Of a stretch of DNA of 64,000 nucleotides, positions 33,950 through 44,515 are shown piece after piece. The DNA is taken from contig WPIO01000041.1 of NCBI GenBank assembly GCA_009760855.2, forward strand, positions 2,867,501 to 2,931,500, written 5' to 3'. This DNA comes from Cristatella mucedo (taxonomy: Eukaryota > Bryozoa > Phylactolaemata > Cristatellidae). A program made the position numbers and the translations under genes. The notes under the pieces were generated by a model. The model did not search any database, was not told where the DNA came from, and was given only the letters and a program-made list of their open reading frames with translations. The first letter of the stretch is position 1. Every line of letters begins with the position of its first letter.

Positions 33950-34115
33950 GCCGCGATGGCACACTAGGTAAAGCTGCTTTTCACGGCATTGCTTCCGAGG
34001 ACGTTGGTTCGAATCCTGCAGTGTGCGATCTTTTATCGCCACTGCAAGCGGCGGTGATAGCCGTAAAAAGCTCTTCTGTCTTGATACAAAAAGAGGCTGT
34101 TAAATCAGCTAGTGT
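33950..34115 (+). mobile_element. SINE-A, well preserved
   Basis: A box side GCGATGGCACACTAGGTAAA, B box GGTTCGAATCC, body GCAAGCGGCGGTGATAGCCG and AAAAGCTCTTCTG, tail AGAGGCTGTTAAATCAGCTA. It serves as the reference for family A. Confidence 0.85.
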
Positions 34116-34199
34116 TTATTTATTATATTTATCATTTATTTATTAGGTCCCTCGGGAGCGGCGAGTCTTTCGCACCGAACTGCTGCTGCTGCCGCAGCT

Positions 34200-34375
34200 G
34201 CTGCATCAGCAGCCTCCCACCTCCCCCTCCCCTCCACCTCGCACCCTTTCCCTCCTCCTCGAGCCCGCGCCCTCCCCCTCTCGCCTTTTCCCTCCCCCTC
34301 TCGCCTTTTCCCTCCTCCTCGAGCCCTCGCGCTCTCCCCTCTCGCGCCCTTTCCCTCGAGCCCTCATGTCTTTTC
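34200..34375 (+). repeat. CT-rich low-complexity tract
   Basis: Repeats of TCTCGCCTTTTCCCTCC and related units. Confidence 0.85.
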
Positions 34376-34399
34376 AGGACCACAAGTTAGCTATTCCAT

Positions 34400-34760
34400 T
34401 CACACGGAGACTGTTAGCGACAGACGTATTTGCTCAGCTGTTCGTAGACTATCGAATTCACTTCTGCTATTATTATGGGACAAAACCTAATCAACACATC
34501 TCCTGCTAACTCGGGCACATCCTTCCAGCCATCCGTCGCCACTACATCCATGCTGCACGCTTCCTACGCTGTAATTCTGACTCTCTGCTAAGCTTTCTCA
34601 GTTTTTCTTTGTCGCAAGAGATGAAGTCTGTTGTCGAATACGTCTCCACAGAAAGTCTCTTAGAGTCAGAGCTACTCTATGGAGAGCTCTCCAGAGTGGC
34701 AGCCACTTAGTCTGTGTGACTTTGTGGAGTTACAAACAGAGTTACTTGCAAGCGTTCAGA
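34400..34760 (+). mobile_element. LINE family B 3' end, decayed
   Basis: GTCGCAAGAGATGAAGTCTG followed by TTGTCGAATACG and GACTTTGTGGAGTTAC resemble the inverted 3' end of the 19500 copy. Confidence 0.5.
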
Positions 34761-34912
34761 GCATCAATCCGTCAATGCATGCGCGTTTAAGAAAAGCAAG
34801 GATCTTCTCGAGTTTAATTTCTTTAGGATTTCATGAGGACATGAAGCTGTAGAAATTCTGCAGTAGCTCAGTTTTCATTAAAGCCAGCCAATGATTAACC
34901 TACTGACTGAGA

Positions 34913-35085
34913 GCAATAATACAATTCATTTATATAGCGCCCTAGGGGAACTGAATCTCTATTCAGGCGCTTCACTTATGCCACGGGCCTCGAGCCCACG
35001 ACCTCGGTCATCAAGTACATTCCCCCTTGACCTCGGTCGCTAAGGGCGAGCACCTTAACTACTGGGCCAAACCAGCAGAGCAAGA
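34913..35085 (-). mobile_element. SINE-B copy
   Basis: Read on the minus strand: head GCTGGTTTGGCCCAGTAGTT, a duplicated stretch between the boxes, B box GGGCTCGAGGCCC, and the tail hairpin. The end is ATT-rich. Confidence 0.75.
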
Positions 35086-35189
35086 CATCTAGTTTCAGCC
35101 GATGTCCGATTCCGCGAATACTGGCTTGATGCTAAGCTCTGCAGCGACAAAAGAGAAGCGACTCCTCATCGAAACTTGTGCAATACACC

Positions 35190-35237
35190 ACCTGACCACC
35201 TGACCACCTGACCACCTGACCACCTGACCCACCTGAC
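35190..35237 (+). repeat. 8-bp minisatellite (CCTGACCA)n
   Basis: About six tandem units. Confidence 0.9.
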
Positions 35238-35640
35238 CACCGATCTGCACTGGCTTTCCGCCTAACAGCGTGTCGATCTCAAAACGCTGTCACTCACTTT
35301 TAGGCTCCTTTATTTTCCTGCTCCGGCTTTCCTATCCGAAATATATACTAAATCCCCCTAAATATGTATGTATTATATATACGAAATACTTCCTAATCGG
35401 TCTAACCGTGGCACTGCTAGCTTCTCGGACTTGAGTCATTCAGCTGTGCCTCTGACACAGCTAAAATCTAACTCGTTTGCTACCAATACCTAAAGCTCGC
35501 CGTCGAATGACACATGACACCCCCTAAATCGACGACAATTATTAAGAAGCTGAAATCCCACCTGTTCAAACCAGCATTCGGTCCACCCGTATGAATTGTG
35601 TTTAGCTGGCTTGGGTGTGCTGATTTTAAATAATAAGAAT
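35238..35640 (+). mobile_element. LINE family A fragment
   Basis: Begins CCGATCTGCACTGGCTTTCC (LHWLP region) and runs through the RSLIFLLRLSYP-type region and later 3' coding remnants. It meets the next, opposite copy tail-to-tail. Confidence 0.6.
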
Positions 35641-36480
35641 GATACATTTGTTATAGCGTCCTCACAGAATTCAATCTCTTTCTAGGTACTTTACATTCGC
35701 TTCAAAGGAAGCATGATCGAGCGGTCATTCAAGATGTACATGACGGACGGACGAATATATGGCATATGAACTGCAGGCACGGTCTGCAAAGTAGTTGAGC
35801 CCATTTAGAGGCACAGCTAAACGACTTCAGCCGCTAGAAGAGCAGGTTGTACGTTGGCTAGCCTGATTGGGAACTAGTTCAAGTACATAGGGCCGGAGCA
35901 AGAGAATGAAGAAACCTAAAAATTGAATGACAAAACCTTGAAGTCGATACCCTGCTTTATGTGGAGCCAGTGCAAATAGGAGAGACGTCATGTGAGGTTG
36001 CTGCGTTCACGACAGACAAGTCTAGCTGAAGAGTTGTGCACCAACTGTAAGCCTGTAAATCTTGACTGCGGAGCTGATGAATCTGTGAAGGTCAGCTAGC
36101 TGGTTTGGTCCAGCGGTTAAGGTGCTCGCCCCAACCAAGGTGTGGCTGAGGTCGTGGGCTCGAGCCCCGAGGCATATGTGAAGCGCCTGAATAGAGATTA
36201 AGTTCTCTTGGAGCGCTATATAAATGAATTATATTTATATCTAATGCAAGCTCGCTCGGAAGAGGACATCCAGATTGCATGCAGATGTTACAGGAGATAT
36301 CCTGGCTAAGCCTGTCTGGAGGGAAGGGGCTTTACATTCTCTGAGTAACCCTGGGTTTGCCCCTTGCCCAAGTAAGCTGGTTTTAACGTCATCTGTGAAA
36401 GCTTGCTTGCTGCCATTAAAGTGCGAATGTCAGCAATAAGTGCTGCAAAAGAGCTGAAACAGTAGGATAACAGGTCTAGG
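35625..36480 (-). mobile_element. LINE family A split by a SINE-B
   Basis: Minus-strand 3' end and hairpin at 35635-35700, coding remnants to about 36070, then a SINE-B (36094-36242), then further upstream LINE sequence near 36300-36470 that matches the [13 protein letters not shown] region. The SINE therefore landed in an older LINE. Confidence 0.65.
36094..36242 (+). mobile_element. SINE-B nested in LINE A
   Basis: A box TGGTCCAGCGGTTAAGG, B box GGGCTCGAGCCCC, AAGCGCCTGAATAGAGATTA, GTTCTCTTGGAGCGC and a TATATTTATAT end. Well preserved and opposite in orientation to the host LINE. Confidence 0.85.
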
Positions 36481-36804
36481 CTGATTTAACAGCTTATACT
36501 TATGTAGCGAGCAGTGGAGCTGCAGTGCCCATCCCTCTGGCTTCCAGCAGGAAAAAATAATCGCCTGCTCCCGGACTAGAGCTCACGACCTGGGTCTCGA
36601 TGTGCGTGCACCTTACCCTCAGGCTAATCTCGATGCGCGTGCACCTTACCCCAGGCTAAGACCCAGTGTCGTCAGAGAAGCTGGTAGGCTTGGAATGCTC
36701 AAAACAAAAGCGTTGCGGCCTTTCATCTGCGAAAAAATGAAAGCGGCGATTAAATCATTGGCATGAGATTGTGAAAAGAAGTCAAGGCTGCACGAACTGT
36801 GGTA

Positions 36805-36930
36805 CCCGTGGTACCCCTATATGCGGTACCCCAATACGTGGTGCCCCTATACGTGGTACCCCTTTACGTGATGCCCCTACAAGCGGTGCCCCTATACGTG
36901 GTACCCCTCCCTATACGTGGTACCCTTTAC
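36805..36930 (+). repeat. 15-bp minisatellite, about 8 copies
   Basis: Variants of GTGGTACCCCTATAC. The Val/Pro/Leu-Tyr frames through it are repeats, not genes. Confidence 0.85.
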
Positions 36931-37239
36931 GTTCTTTTAATGCTCCTCGCACGGCAGCTGCACGTTGACATCAGCTCTCCGAATTCTTCCGCTGAGAGAG
37001 GACTAACACCATTGTAGGTCAGTGCCAACAATTTATAGGCGAGACGGTAGGCACTCAAGAAGGACTTAATGATCAATCGAATCAAACGCTGCAGAGAGAT
37101 TCAGCAGAAAGCTGCAGAGAGACTCTACTTAATTGAATGCAGTCTTACGGTCGGTCTAGCAAAGATTCATCTCTGATTTCTCGCTTATCAAGCGACCACC
37201 CGACAACGATGCTGATAATGTAATTTAATGTATTTTATG

Positions 37240-37618
37240 TCCGTCTGTAACTCCGCATCGTAATGCACCTGCTTCTCTAACTAAAGTCGTTTAGCTGCTT
37301 CTCTAAACAACTTCAAATCTTGTGGAGACATGCTTTAATCTTAATTACTCCCAACGCCTGGAACTCACTTCTGACTGACGTCATGACATTTTTTGACTTA
37401 ATGAAGTTTTTTTTAAAGTCGCTGAAAACCCACGTGATCGACACAGCGTTCCTCACATTGCTGGATGAATCCGTGCCATCCGCGTGGTTATTCTGGCTGA
37501 CACCGAGCATGTTATCACTAACCAAGGGTATGCTTCCTTTCCAGCATATGCGAAGTGCATAAAAAGAAACTTTTTCACTTAGGCACTGCACAAATGCCTT
37601 ATTATTGTTATTATTAGT
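37240..37618 (+). mobile_element. LINE family A 3' part
   Basis: Remnants matching ALILITPNAWNSLLTDV (family A FSSYAPKAWNSLPT), then the 3' UTR and a decayed hairpin with TTATTATTG end. Confidence 0.6.
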
Positions 37619-37619
37619 G

Positions 37620-38325
37620 CTTGAGAAGTCGAATAATTTCTTAGCTAGCACGCGTACTCATTAACCGTCTACCGTATAGAAGCTTGCTGTCTCTTCGCAA
37701 CACAACAATCAACAATAAGAGCCAGGTAATAAGAAAAGTTACTTTCTTATGCAGCATCTGGTGAGGGGATCCAGGCTCCTGTGCGGGGGGGGGGGTGGGA
37801 CACCGAAGGCCGAGAGCGAGGCTCGCGTGCTCCTTCGGCGCTTGACTCCTCACTCTGTCCTGTTCATTTCCGGCACGTGAGATGTGAACTCTGTAATGTC
37901 GGCCTGTGAGAGTGTACATACTAATACTGGCAGCTACTCGTGCATCCCATAAGAGCAGCGAAAGGAAACATCGCCGAAACGTGAATGCGGAGCGGAAGCG
38001 CCGGCCGGCACGGACTGGCACGGAGCACCTGCAGCACTTACTGCAGCTCTTCGAATCTCTGGCGGCGGCATTGAGCACCGGTCACCGGAACACCTCATAC
38101 CTCCTTAGTAGGCGCTGCATTGGGCTCCTCACCTAACCGACGAAGACGACGCAACTGAATTTAGAAGCATATCAGTCCTTGGCTCCAGCCACTGACGTAG
38201 CACCTTGACGTAGCTTAAGCGGCTTCCCGTGCTGCTTCCGCATTACAATAATAGCGATGCATTTCAAAAAGCATTACGAAATAATTGGCGGTAACACCCG
38301 AAAGCAGCAGGCATAGCGTCAGCAC
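37620..38325. other. No recognised gene
   Basis: Frames on both strands up to 145 residues lack domains. A short G run is at 37785-37794. Confidence 0.3.
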
Positions 38326-38329
38326 GTAA

Positions 38330-38700
38330 ATGCACAAGAAAAACGAATCGCAAAGACCCACTAAATGCTATTATAAAAGCAGCTGCGCTTTAAGCTTCCT
38401 TTTAAATGTCGTCCCCTTATGGGACTGTGGTGTGCGTCGGTAGGGAGTTCCAGGCTTTGAGAGCACACGAACTAAAGCCACAGTCTCCAACGGTTTTGAG
38501 TTTCGTACGAAATATGAGCAAACGATTTGAGTCGGGTTCAGTGGGCTTCGCGATTCTTTGTCGGGTGGGGAGTAGTTCTGATAAATAGGCTGGAGCCAGA
38601 GAATAAATGGACCTACAAACAAGTGACAGAACCTTGAAGTCGATGTCCAGCTGCAGGTGCACAGCGTGCATGACACTGGTGTGCTCATGATTGCTTATCC
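38330..38700 (-). mobile_element. LINE family A fragment
   Basis: The minus strand gives LDIDFKVLSLVCRSIYSLAP and AYLSELL, then LKTVGDCGFSSCALKAWNSL: clear C-terminal family A coding sequence, truncated at both ends. Confidence 0.75.
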
Positions 38701-38725
38701 AAGGCGGGTGATAAAACGAGATGCC

Positions 38726-38790
38726 GTCAAGCCTCGTCCACGATGCCACCAAGCCTCATCCACGACACCGCCAAGTCTCGTCGTGATGGC
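38726..38790 (+). repeat. 22-bp minisatellite, about 2.7 copies
   Basis: Variants of GATGCCACCAAGCCTCATCC. Confidence 0.7.
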
Positions 38791-39221
38791 CGAGCCGATA
38801 TTACCCTGCAAGGACTGCTAGCCCCCATCCCTCCCAAGGCGGGCGGGGGGGGGGCTAGGGTGATCTGAGTGCGGCTCACCTAACGAATTGCAGCCCTCCA
38901 CTGGCAGCTCAGTCGTCTATTTCCGGTGGGCGCCATGGTTCTATGAGAGGGGCTGCCTCTATGCCTAAAGAGCGATAGCAGAGATCTGTCGGGTTTTGCA
39001 ACGTCGACTCATGTTTTTTCCTAGTTCTACTTAGGCGGCATGTTATGCATAAGTTCCGTGAAGAGCTATGTTCATGTCAGTCGCGACTGATGGCCGTGAA
39101 TTATTATGATTTATGGCTACGATTACTTCTTTCCTATGAATGCGAGCGCCCACGGGCGACCGCATTCGTTGGCAAAAAATTCTTTATATGGAGACCGGTC
39201 TAAAGAGGCCTCTCGGCTGAG

Positions 39222-39329
39222 TGGCGTCTGCTTTGTGGGCTCGAGCCCCGAGGCATTTATGAAGCGCCTGAATAGAGATAAAGTTCTCTTGGGGCGCTAT
39301 ACAAATGAATTATGCTTATTTATTTATTG
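39222..39329 (+). mobile_element. SINE-B, 5' truncated
   Basis: B box GGGCTCGAGCCCC, AAGCGCCTGAATAGAGATAA, GTTCTCTTGGGGCGC and an ATTTATTTATTG end; the A box part is lost. Confidence 0.75.
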
Positions 39330-39604
39330 ATGGCAGAGCTTCAAGCTGCCAAAATGAAGGTGCCAACCCCCCCCCCCCCGATTAAGGCGCTGTACAGACG
39401 TCTCGGGGCGGGCTTCTTCGAACATTTTCCGGCTTTCAAAAATTGAGTCAGTGGGCCCACTCGGTTCGCAGAGAGAGCTAAAGAGCTCGTTCGGTGCCGC
39501 AGCAAACAATTGGAGCGGCACCTTTTTTGTGCTCCTTTTCAGACAGCGCTTAATGAACGCCTCCGAGATAGCAGAGAGCTCTCATCCGATTAGCCAAGCG
39601 CCTA

Positions 39605-40150
39605 CAGGCAGTGCTCAGCCTCGTCTTCAGCAGCGCTCTGCCTCACCTTCAACAGCGCTCAGCCTCGCCTTCACCAGCGCTCAGCCTCGCCTTCAACAGC
39701 GCTCTGCCTCGCCTTCAGCAGCGCTCTGCCATCGCCTTCAGCAGCGCTCTGCCTCGCCTTCACCAGCGCTCAGCCTCGCCTTCAACAGCGCTCTGCCTCG
39801 CCTTCAGCAGCGCTCTGCCTCGCCTTCAGCAGCGCTCTGCCTCGCCTTCAGCAGCGCTCAGCCTCGACTTCAGCAGCGCTCTGCCTCGCCTTCACCAGCG
39901 CTCTGCCTCGCCTTCACCAGCGCTCAGCCTCGCCTTCAACAGCGCTCAGCCTCGCCTTCAACAGCGCTCTGCCTCACCTTCAGCAGCGCTCTGCCTCGCC
40001 TTCAGCAGCGATCAGCCTCGCCTTCAGCAGCGCTCAGCCTCGCCTTCAGCAGCGCTCAGCCTCGCCTTCAGCAGCGCTCTGCCTCGACTTTAGCAGCGCT
40101 CTGCCTCGCCTTCACCAGCGCTCTGCCTCGCCTTCACCAGCGCTCGGCCT
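39605..40150 (+). repeat. 22-bp minisatellite, about 25 copies
   Basis: The unit is CAGCGCTCTGCCTCGCCTTC plus AG/AA. Because 22 is not a multiple of 3 and the unit has no stop on the plus strand, the array stays open in every plus frame and gives a 22-residue repeat (for example AQPRLQQRSASPSTAL...). The open frame of 39451-40212 has its first ATG near 39553. Nothing else supports coding. Confidence 0.95.
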
Positions 40151-40417
40151 CGACTCCCCAAAGGAAAAGCAGAGAACTTCCTTCCGAGCGACGTTCTTGG
40201 CGGGGAGCTTAATTTAATCCTCTCCAAAAAGAGGTTGCAACCATTTAATTTTTAGATTACTTGTATTACAGACGCAGAGTCTGTTCGCAGAAAAGACGAT
40301 CGCTTTTTAGAGGGGCTGCCATATTTGTATTGCTGTGAGATTGAAGGTACCTGACGTGTGGCGAAGCTCCGAGTTTTTAAAGTCATAGATGGTCACCTGG
40401 TTGGAGGAATACTAGTA

Positions 40418-40520
40418 ATAATAATACACTTGATAAATCGCTCTCAGAGAACTCAATCTCTTTCTGGGCGCTTTACATTTGCTACAAAGTAAACGCTATT
40501 GAATGGTGAGTGGAGTAAGG
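40418..40520 (-). mobile_element. LINE family A 3' end fragment
   Basis: Minus-strand hairpin and 3' UTR piece with ATTATTATTACT end. Confidence 0.65.
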
Positions 40521-40876
40521 TCCAGTATGCATTCTGGGAGGCTTCCCGGGAGTTGAGCATTTCAGTTCATAGTCGGCCTAATGAGAGAAAGCAGAAGTCT
40601 CTCTGGAGCCTTCCGGCTAGATAATTTCCAGGGAACTTACTTTTAAAGGCTAGCTCAATGTACGGATGAGCAGGCGTGTCATAGCAATTCACTTAAGGAT
40701 TATTATGGTCGCTCCAGTTACACCAGCCTGGTAGCGTACTCGCCACGAGATGAACACTTATCTTTTCAATGAGCTGAAAAGGCTCATCGTCAATCTCTCA
40801 CAATCACGACTTCCTGTTGTTGACTGTTTTCCAAGAGAATTCATTGGGGATACTATGAATACTGCCATAATTCAAT

Positions 40877-41060
40877 AATAATAATATACTTGATAGAGCG
40901 CCCTCAGAGAACTCAATCTCTTTCTAGGCACTCTAAATTTGCTACAAAGGAAACGCGATCGAATGGTGATTGGTGTCATGCTTGATAAACAACAAGAATA
41001 ACACGGTTAGGGGTGACATGCAAGTTTGTCTAATGGCAGCATCCACGGTGTCAAGGAGAA
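40877..41060 (-). mobile_element. LINE family A 3' end fragment
   Basis: A second minus-strand family A terminus about 450 bp from the previous one, with hairpin and TTTGTAGCAAATTTAGAGTG. Confidence 0.7.
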
Positions 41061-41300
41061 TAACAATAATCATATAATGGTCTTATTACTAAACTTCAAC
41101 ATAGATACGAAGGATACTGTGTCTATTAGATCTCTGACACCCAGAAAAGCAGATCTTCCAGGTAAATTGGGTGGACCTGGAAGCGAGTACTCGGCTCTCG
41201 ACTTGCTAATCCACCAGGACAGGCAAATAAGCTGAATGTCCTCATCCGCGAGCTCCGGTCACGCCCACTCAATACGGGGTCAGAACTTGGCTCCTCCCAG

Positions 41301-41557
41301 GGAAGTTCCTCGCCACGGGACTGGCTTGCAACGTGATCATTGGTCCTTTTTCCTGCCAAGCCTACTTCCTGGCTCACCTGCTGTGGGATATCGTGCCGGA
41401 TGCTATCGCGAACGTGCCTGAACTGATTCTGAGGTACCTGTGCGGCCACTACGGATTGTCGACGCGTTACATCATCGACTGCGTGACCTGCGTGCGTTTG
41501 AGCTTCTTCCTGTTTCCGTTTGAGCTGCTGGGCGCTGGGCTGCGAAGCGCTAGCTTT
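41301..41557 (+). CDS. Candidate internal exon of an unknown membrane protein
   Basis: A CCTCCCAG acceptor precedes 257 nt, and GTAAGTAT, a near-perfect donor, follows. The frame runs two bases plus 85 codons without stop (phase 1 in, phase 0 out): KFLATGLACNVIIGPFSCQA, YFLAHLLWDIVPDAIANVPE, LILRYLCGHYGLSTRYIIDC, VTCVRLSFFLFPFELLGAGL, RSASF. There are two to three hydrophobic stretches that could be membrane helices, at about 5-28, 28-48 and 58-80. I do not recognise the family. The opposite strand is also open for 150 residues (41126-41578) but is hydrophilic and lacks splice support. Confidence rests on the donor and the composition. Confidence 0.35.
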
Positions 41558-42104
41558 GTAAGTATCGGTCATGTGCATGCGACCTCTAGCGGCCGCTTCT
41601 TCCGCCTAACGTACCTGGTCGATAGGTTAAAGTTCAGAGCTGCTACAAGCAGCGTTCGTGACAATACACGAGCAGTGCTACCCAGCGCTGCTGGTTGCGT
41701 CCATACTGGCGGGTCAAAACGCCTCATCTAACTGGAGAAAACGTCTAGTTTTTACTGCACGCGCCCCCCCCCGTATGTTTCAAGGGAAAAGTAATGTAAA
41801 CCCTTGCAGATTACTTCGTGCTATTAAAGTCCTAAAACGAGCTCGAATGAAATGGCAACAATTTCAAGCGACGGCGTGCGTTTTTTGTAGCATAAAAGAG
41901 GCTTGCCACTTTCCAAGAGATGCAAACTGTACATCGTGTAGCTCTCAGCTCGTTCGCTGCGCACCGCCCATCGTCTCGTGCGACGGGCTCGCCAGTATGC
42001 CCTCTGAGCAGCCACTCAATCGCCGGCTCGGTCGCTGGGCACCACCCTGATCACGTCGCCTCGTTCAAGGCGGCGGCGGCAGCAAGGGGGTGTGCTATCC
42101 TGGC

Positions 42105-42300
42105 AGCCAGGGGGCGTGCTCTCTGGGCAGCAAGGGGGTGTGCTCTCCGGGCAGCAAGGGGCGTGCTCTCCGGGCAGCAAGGGGTGTGCTCTCCGGGCAG
42201 CAAGGGGGTGTGCTCTCCGGGCAGCAAGGGGGTGTGCTCTCCGGGTAGCAAGGGGGTGTGCTCTCCGGGCAGCAAGGGGGCGTGCTCTCCGGGCAGTCAA
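42105..42300 (+). repeat. 24-bp minisatellite, about 8 copies
   Basis: The unit is GCAAGGGGGTGTGCTCTCCG plus GGCA, with single-base length variants. It is open in several frames on both strands. Confidence 0.95.
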
Positions 42301-42304
42301 ATGA

Positions 42305-43300
42305 GAGCGGTCGCATTAGTCGCTCGAGCCCTCGAGCAGTCACGGGCCGCAGCGTCAGCAGCCCCGCCCCCTCCCAGTCGCAGTCTCGGGTCAGAGGCCG
42401 AGTGCGTCTAGAATTCTTGACCTCGCACGTAGGGAGCGACTGCTTCTTCGCAAGCCAGCGAGGTCAAGGCGCTAGATAGCCTGGGTCTGCTTCTAATTAC
42501 TCAGGTCGTCTGCACTGCTAGCAGAGCAAAGCGTGATCGGACATGCCGGGTACGTGCTGATCGGAAGTAGTATCGTTAGGCTGCCGCTAGCTTCAGATCG
42601 TAGTGCGATCCAGGAAGCGCAATGTGATCGACTCGCCTCCGATTCCATTAGGATTACTTGAGCTATTACGTCACCTCCGTCGAGGCTACTCTGGAGCTGG
42701 AGCTAACGGTCAAGAGACCTGGTGACAGAGTAAGATCCTCACGACAGTTTTCGTACGTACCCATGGCCGCAGTCCTTCTTAATGCGCCAAGCGAGGATTC
42801 GCTTTTGCATCGAGAGGCTGTCTTCTGGTTGCCTGGGCAACAAGCTTCAGCTTCAGCCAAAGGAAGCGCCCCGAGAGCTTTACGTGTAGAGTGCATGTCG
42901 AGCTAAGACTGCCAAAAGCAAGCGGCGGCCTTGGTCGCGAACACTCTGCCATCGCTTGCGTAGCCCTTGATACAGCAATGGCGCCGAGCGTAGTCGTCAA
43001 CATGCGATCGGGCGCGCCAGGCGAAAAGGTGTCGCCAAGGCAACCGTCGTTGCCGCACCAGCTTTGAAGAATTGGCTGCTGCTCGAGGGATACAAAGCGT
43101 CGAGCGAAATTCCACGGACCCGCGAGCGCGCGAGCGAACGCGAGCTAGCGACTGCTTGTGGCTCTCTGAGTTTGCTGCTAACGTGAGCTATCGCCTATGC
43201 TAGAATATTTTGCATGCCGATTTCAACTCTAGAGATGTCTTCCCGCTCGCACTCCCGAGCTTCCGCTGTACATGAGCATGGATGAACTCTGTTTCACCCT
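42305..43300. other. No recognised gene
   Basis: Moderately CpG-rich, with frames of 70-84 residues on both strands and no domain. Confidence 0.3.
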
Positions 43301-43303
43301 TCC

Positions 43304-43308
<5 letters not shown>

Positions 43309-43354
<46 letters not shown>

Positions 43355-43522
43355 TCTATTCTCTCTCATCTCCCACCCTCTCTCTTTTTCTCGCAATCTC
43401 TCTCCACATTTTCTCTCTCCCTCTATCTCATATCTCCCTCTCATATCTCCCTCTCTCTCTCTCTCTCTCTCTCTCATATCTCCCTTTTTTTCTTCTCGCT
43501 CACTCTCTCCTCTCTCAATCGC
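43309..43522 (+). repeat. CT-rich microsatellite
   Basis: Pure (CT)n to 43350, then a degenerate CTCTCT/CATCTCCC tract. Confidence 0.9.
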
Positions 43523-43576
43523 TTGAGCGCCACTCATGGGCTTGGCTGTCCATTAGTATTTCGTGCATACGTGCTT

Positions 43577-43598
43577 TGACCTTGACCTTGACCTTGAC
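43577..43598 (+). promoter_or_regulatory. Tandem nuclear-receptor-like half sites
   Basis: TGACCTTGA is repeated with a 6-bp period (TGACCT TGACCT TGACCT TGAC). On the minus strand it reads TCAAGGTCA overlapping itself, which is the extended half-site of ERR/NR5A-type receptors. Function is inferred from the motif alone. Confidence 0.25.
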
Positions 43599-44104
43599 AA
43601 ATTTTCTTCATAATTTTCCCTCCTCTGCCTCCACAGCTCAAGTTACTTCGCTTCGATTGCGACCGTGACCAGTTTCGCCGCGACCGCCGCAGCGGCAGCC
43701 ACAAGAGCACGTGCCCCGCGCTTCGCTTTCGGTTCGCTTCTTGCTATTGCAGCAGCGGCTAGCGGCACTTCAATAGGCGTCCTCAGAAAGTCTCTTGTAA
43801 TCTGAGCCCGCTGTAGGATTGCAGCGGTAGGTGGCCAGCCGTCGCGGCTTTGCAGCGCTGCAGACGAGAATGCGTTAAATTACTAGTAAGACCGTGCAAA
43901 TCCGACGCCGCTGGGACGCCTGAGCACGGCGCCCTCCGCATGCTGTTTGGGAGGTCTCTGCTTCGCTGGAGCGCTATGGCGGCCGGCGAGGTGTCGTAAT
44001 TGGCGAGAGAGAGAGCGAGAGAAAAGGGAAGGAGGAGGTGACCAACGAATGAGAGCTCGTGGGAGAAGACAAAATGAAATAACTAGTTTCGTTAGACTTA
44101 AGAC

Positions 44105-44515
44105 ACGGGCAACCTCGTACAAACCTCAAATCCTTTGGAGACCGTACATTTAGTTCGTATGCTCCCAAAGCCTGGAACTCCCTCCCGACTTGTGCCAGAA
44201 TATCCCCTCACTTGACCACATTTAAAAAGAACTTAAAAACACCTTTTTAGGACAGCATTTAGTGGGTCCCTGTGATTCGTCCTTCATGTGCTTATGCCTG
44301 CTGACACTGTGCACGCTGCCACTAACCACATTTGCATGCTGAGCCTGTGCATGTCACCCCTAACCATGTTATTCATTTTGTTTGTTTATCAAGCATGATA
44401 TTACTCACCATTCAATTGCATTTCCCTTTGCAGAAAATGTAAAGTGCCTAGAGAGAGATTGAGTTCTCTGAGGGCGCTTTATCAAGTGCATTATTATTAT
44501 TATTATTATTATTAA
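44105..44515 (+). mobile_element. LINE family A 3' part
   Basis: TCCTTTGGAGACCGTACATT and AGTTCGTATGCTCCCAAAGC (family A FGDRAFSSYAPKAWNSLP), then 3' UTR, hairpin and (ATT)n. It is interrupted by little decay. Confidence 0.8.

Noticed and set aside
39451-40212. 253-residue gene across the 22-bp array
   Set aside because: A non-ATG start, a frame made of repeats open in all phases, and no homology; kept only as a repeat and a finding.
42666-42906. Overlapping frames on both strands with even composition
   Set aside because: Both are under 85 residues, with no domain and no splice boundaries to favour either.
43636-43760. Possible exon after CCTCTGCCTCCACAG (LKLLRFDCDRDQFRRD...)
   Set aside because: The acceptor looks good, but the frame becomes Arg/Ser-rich and hits a stop with no donor; the evidence is too weak.
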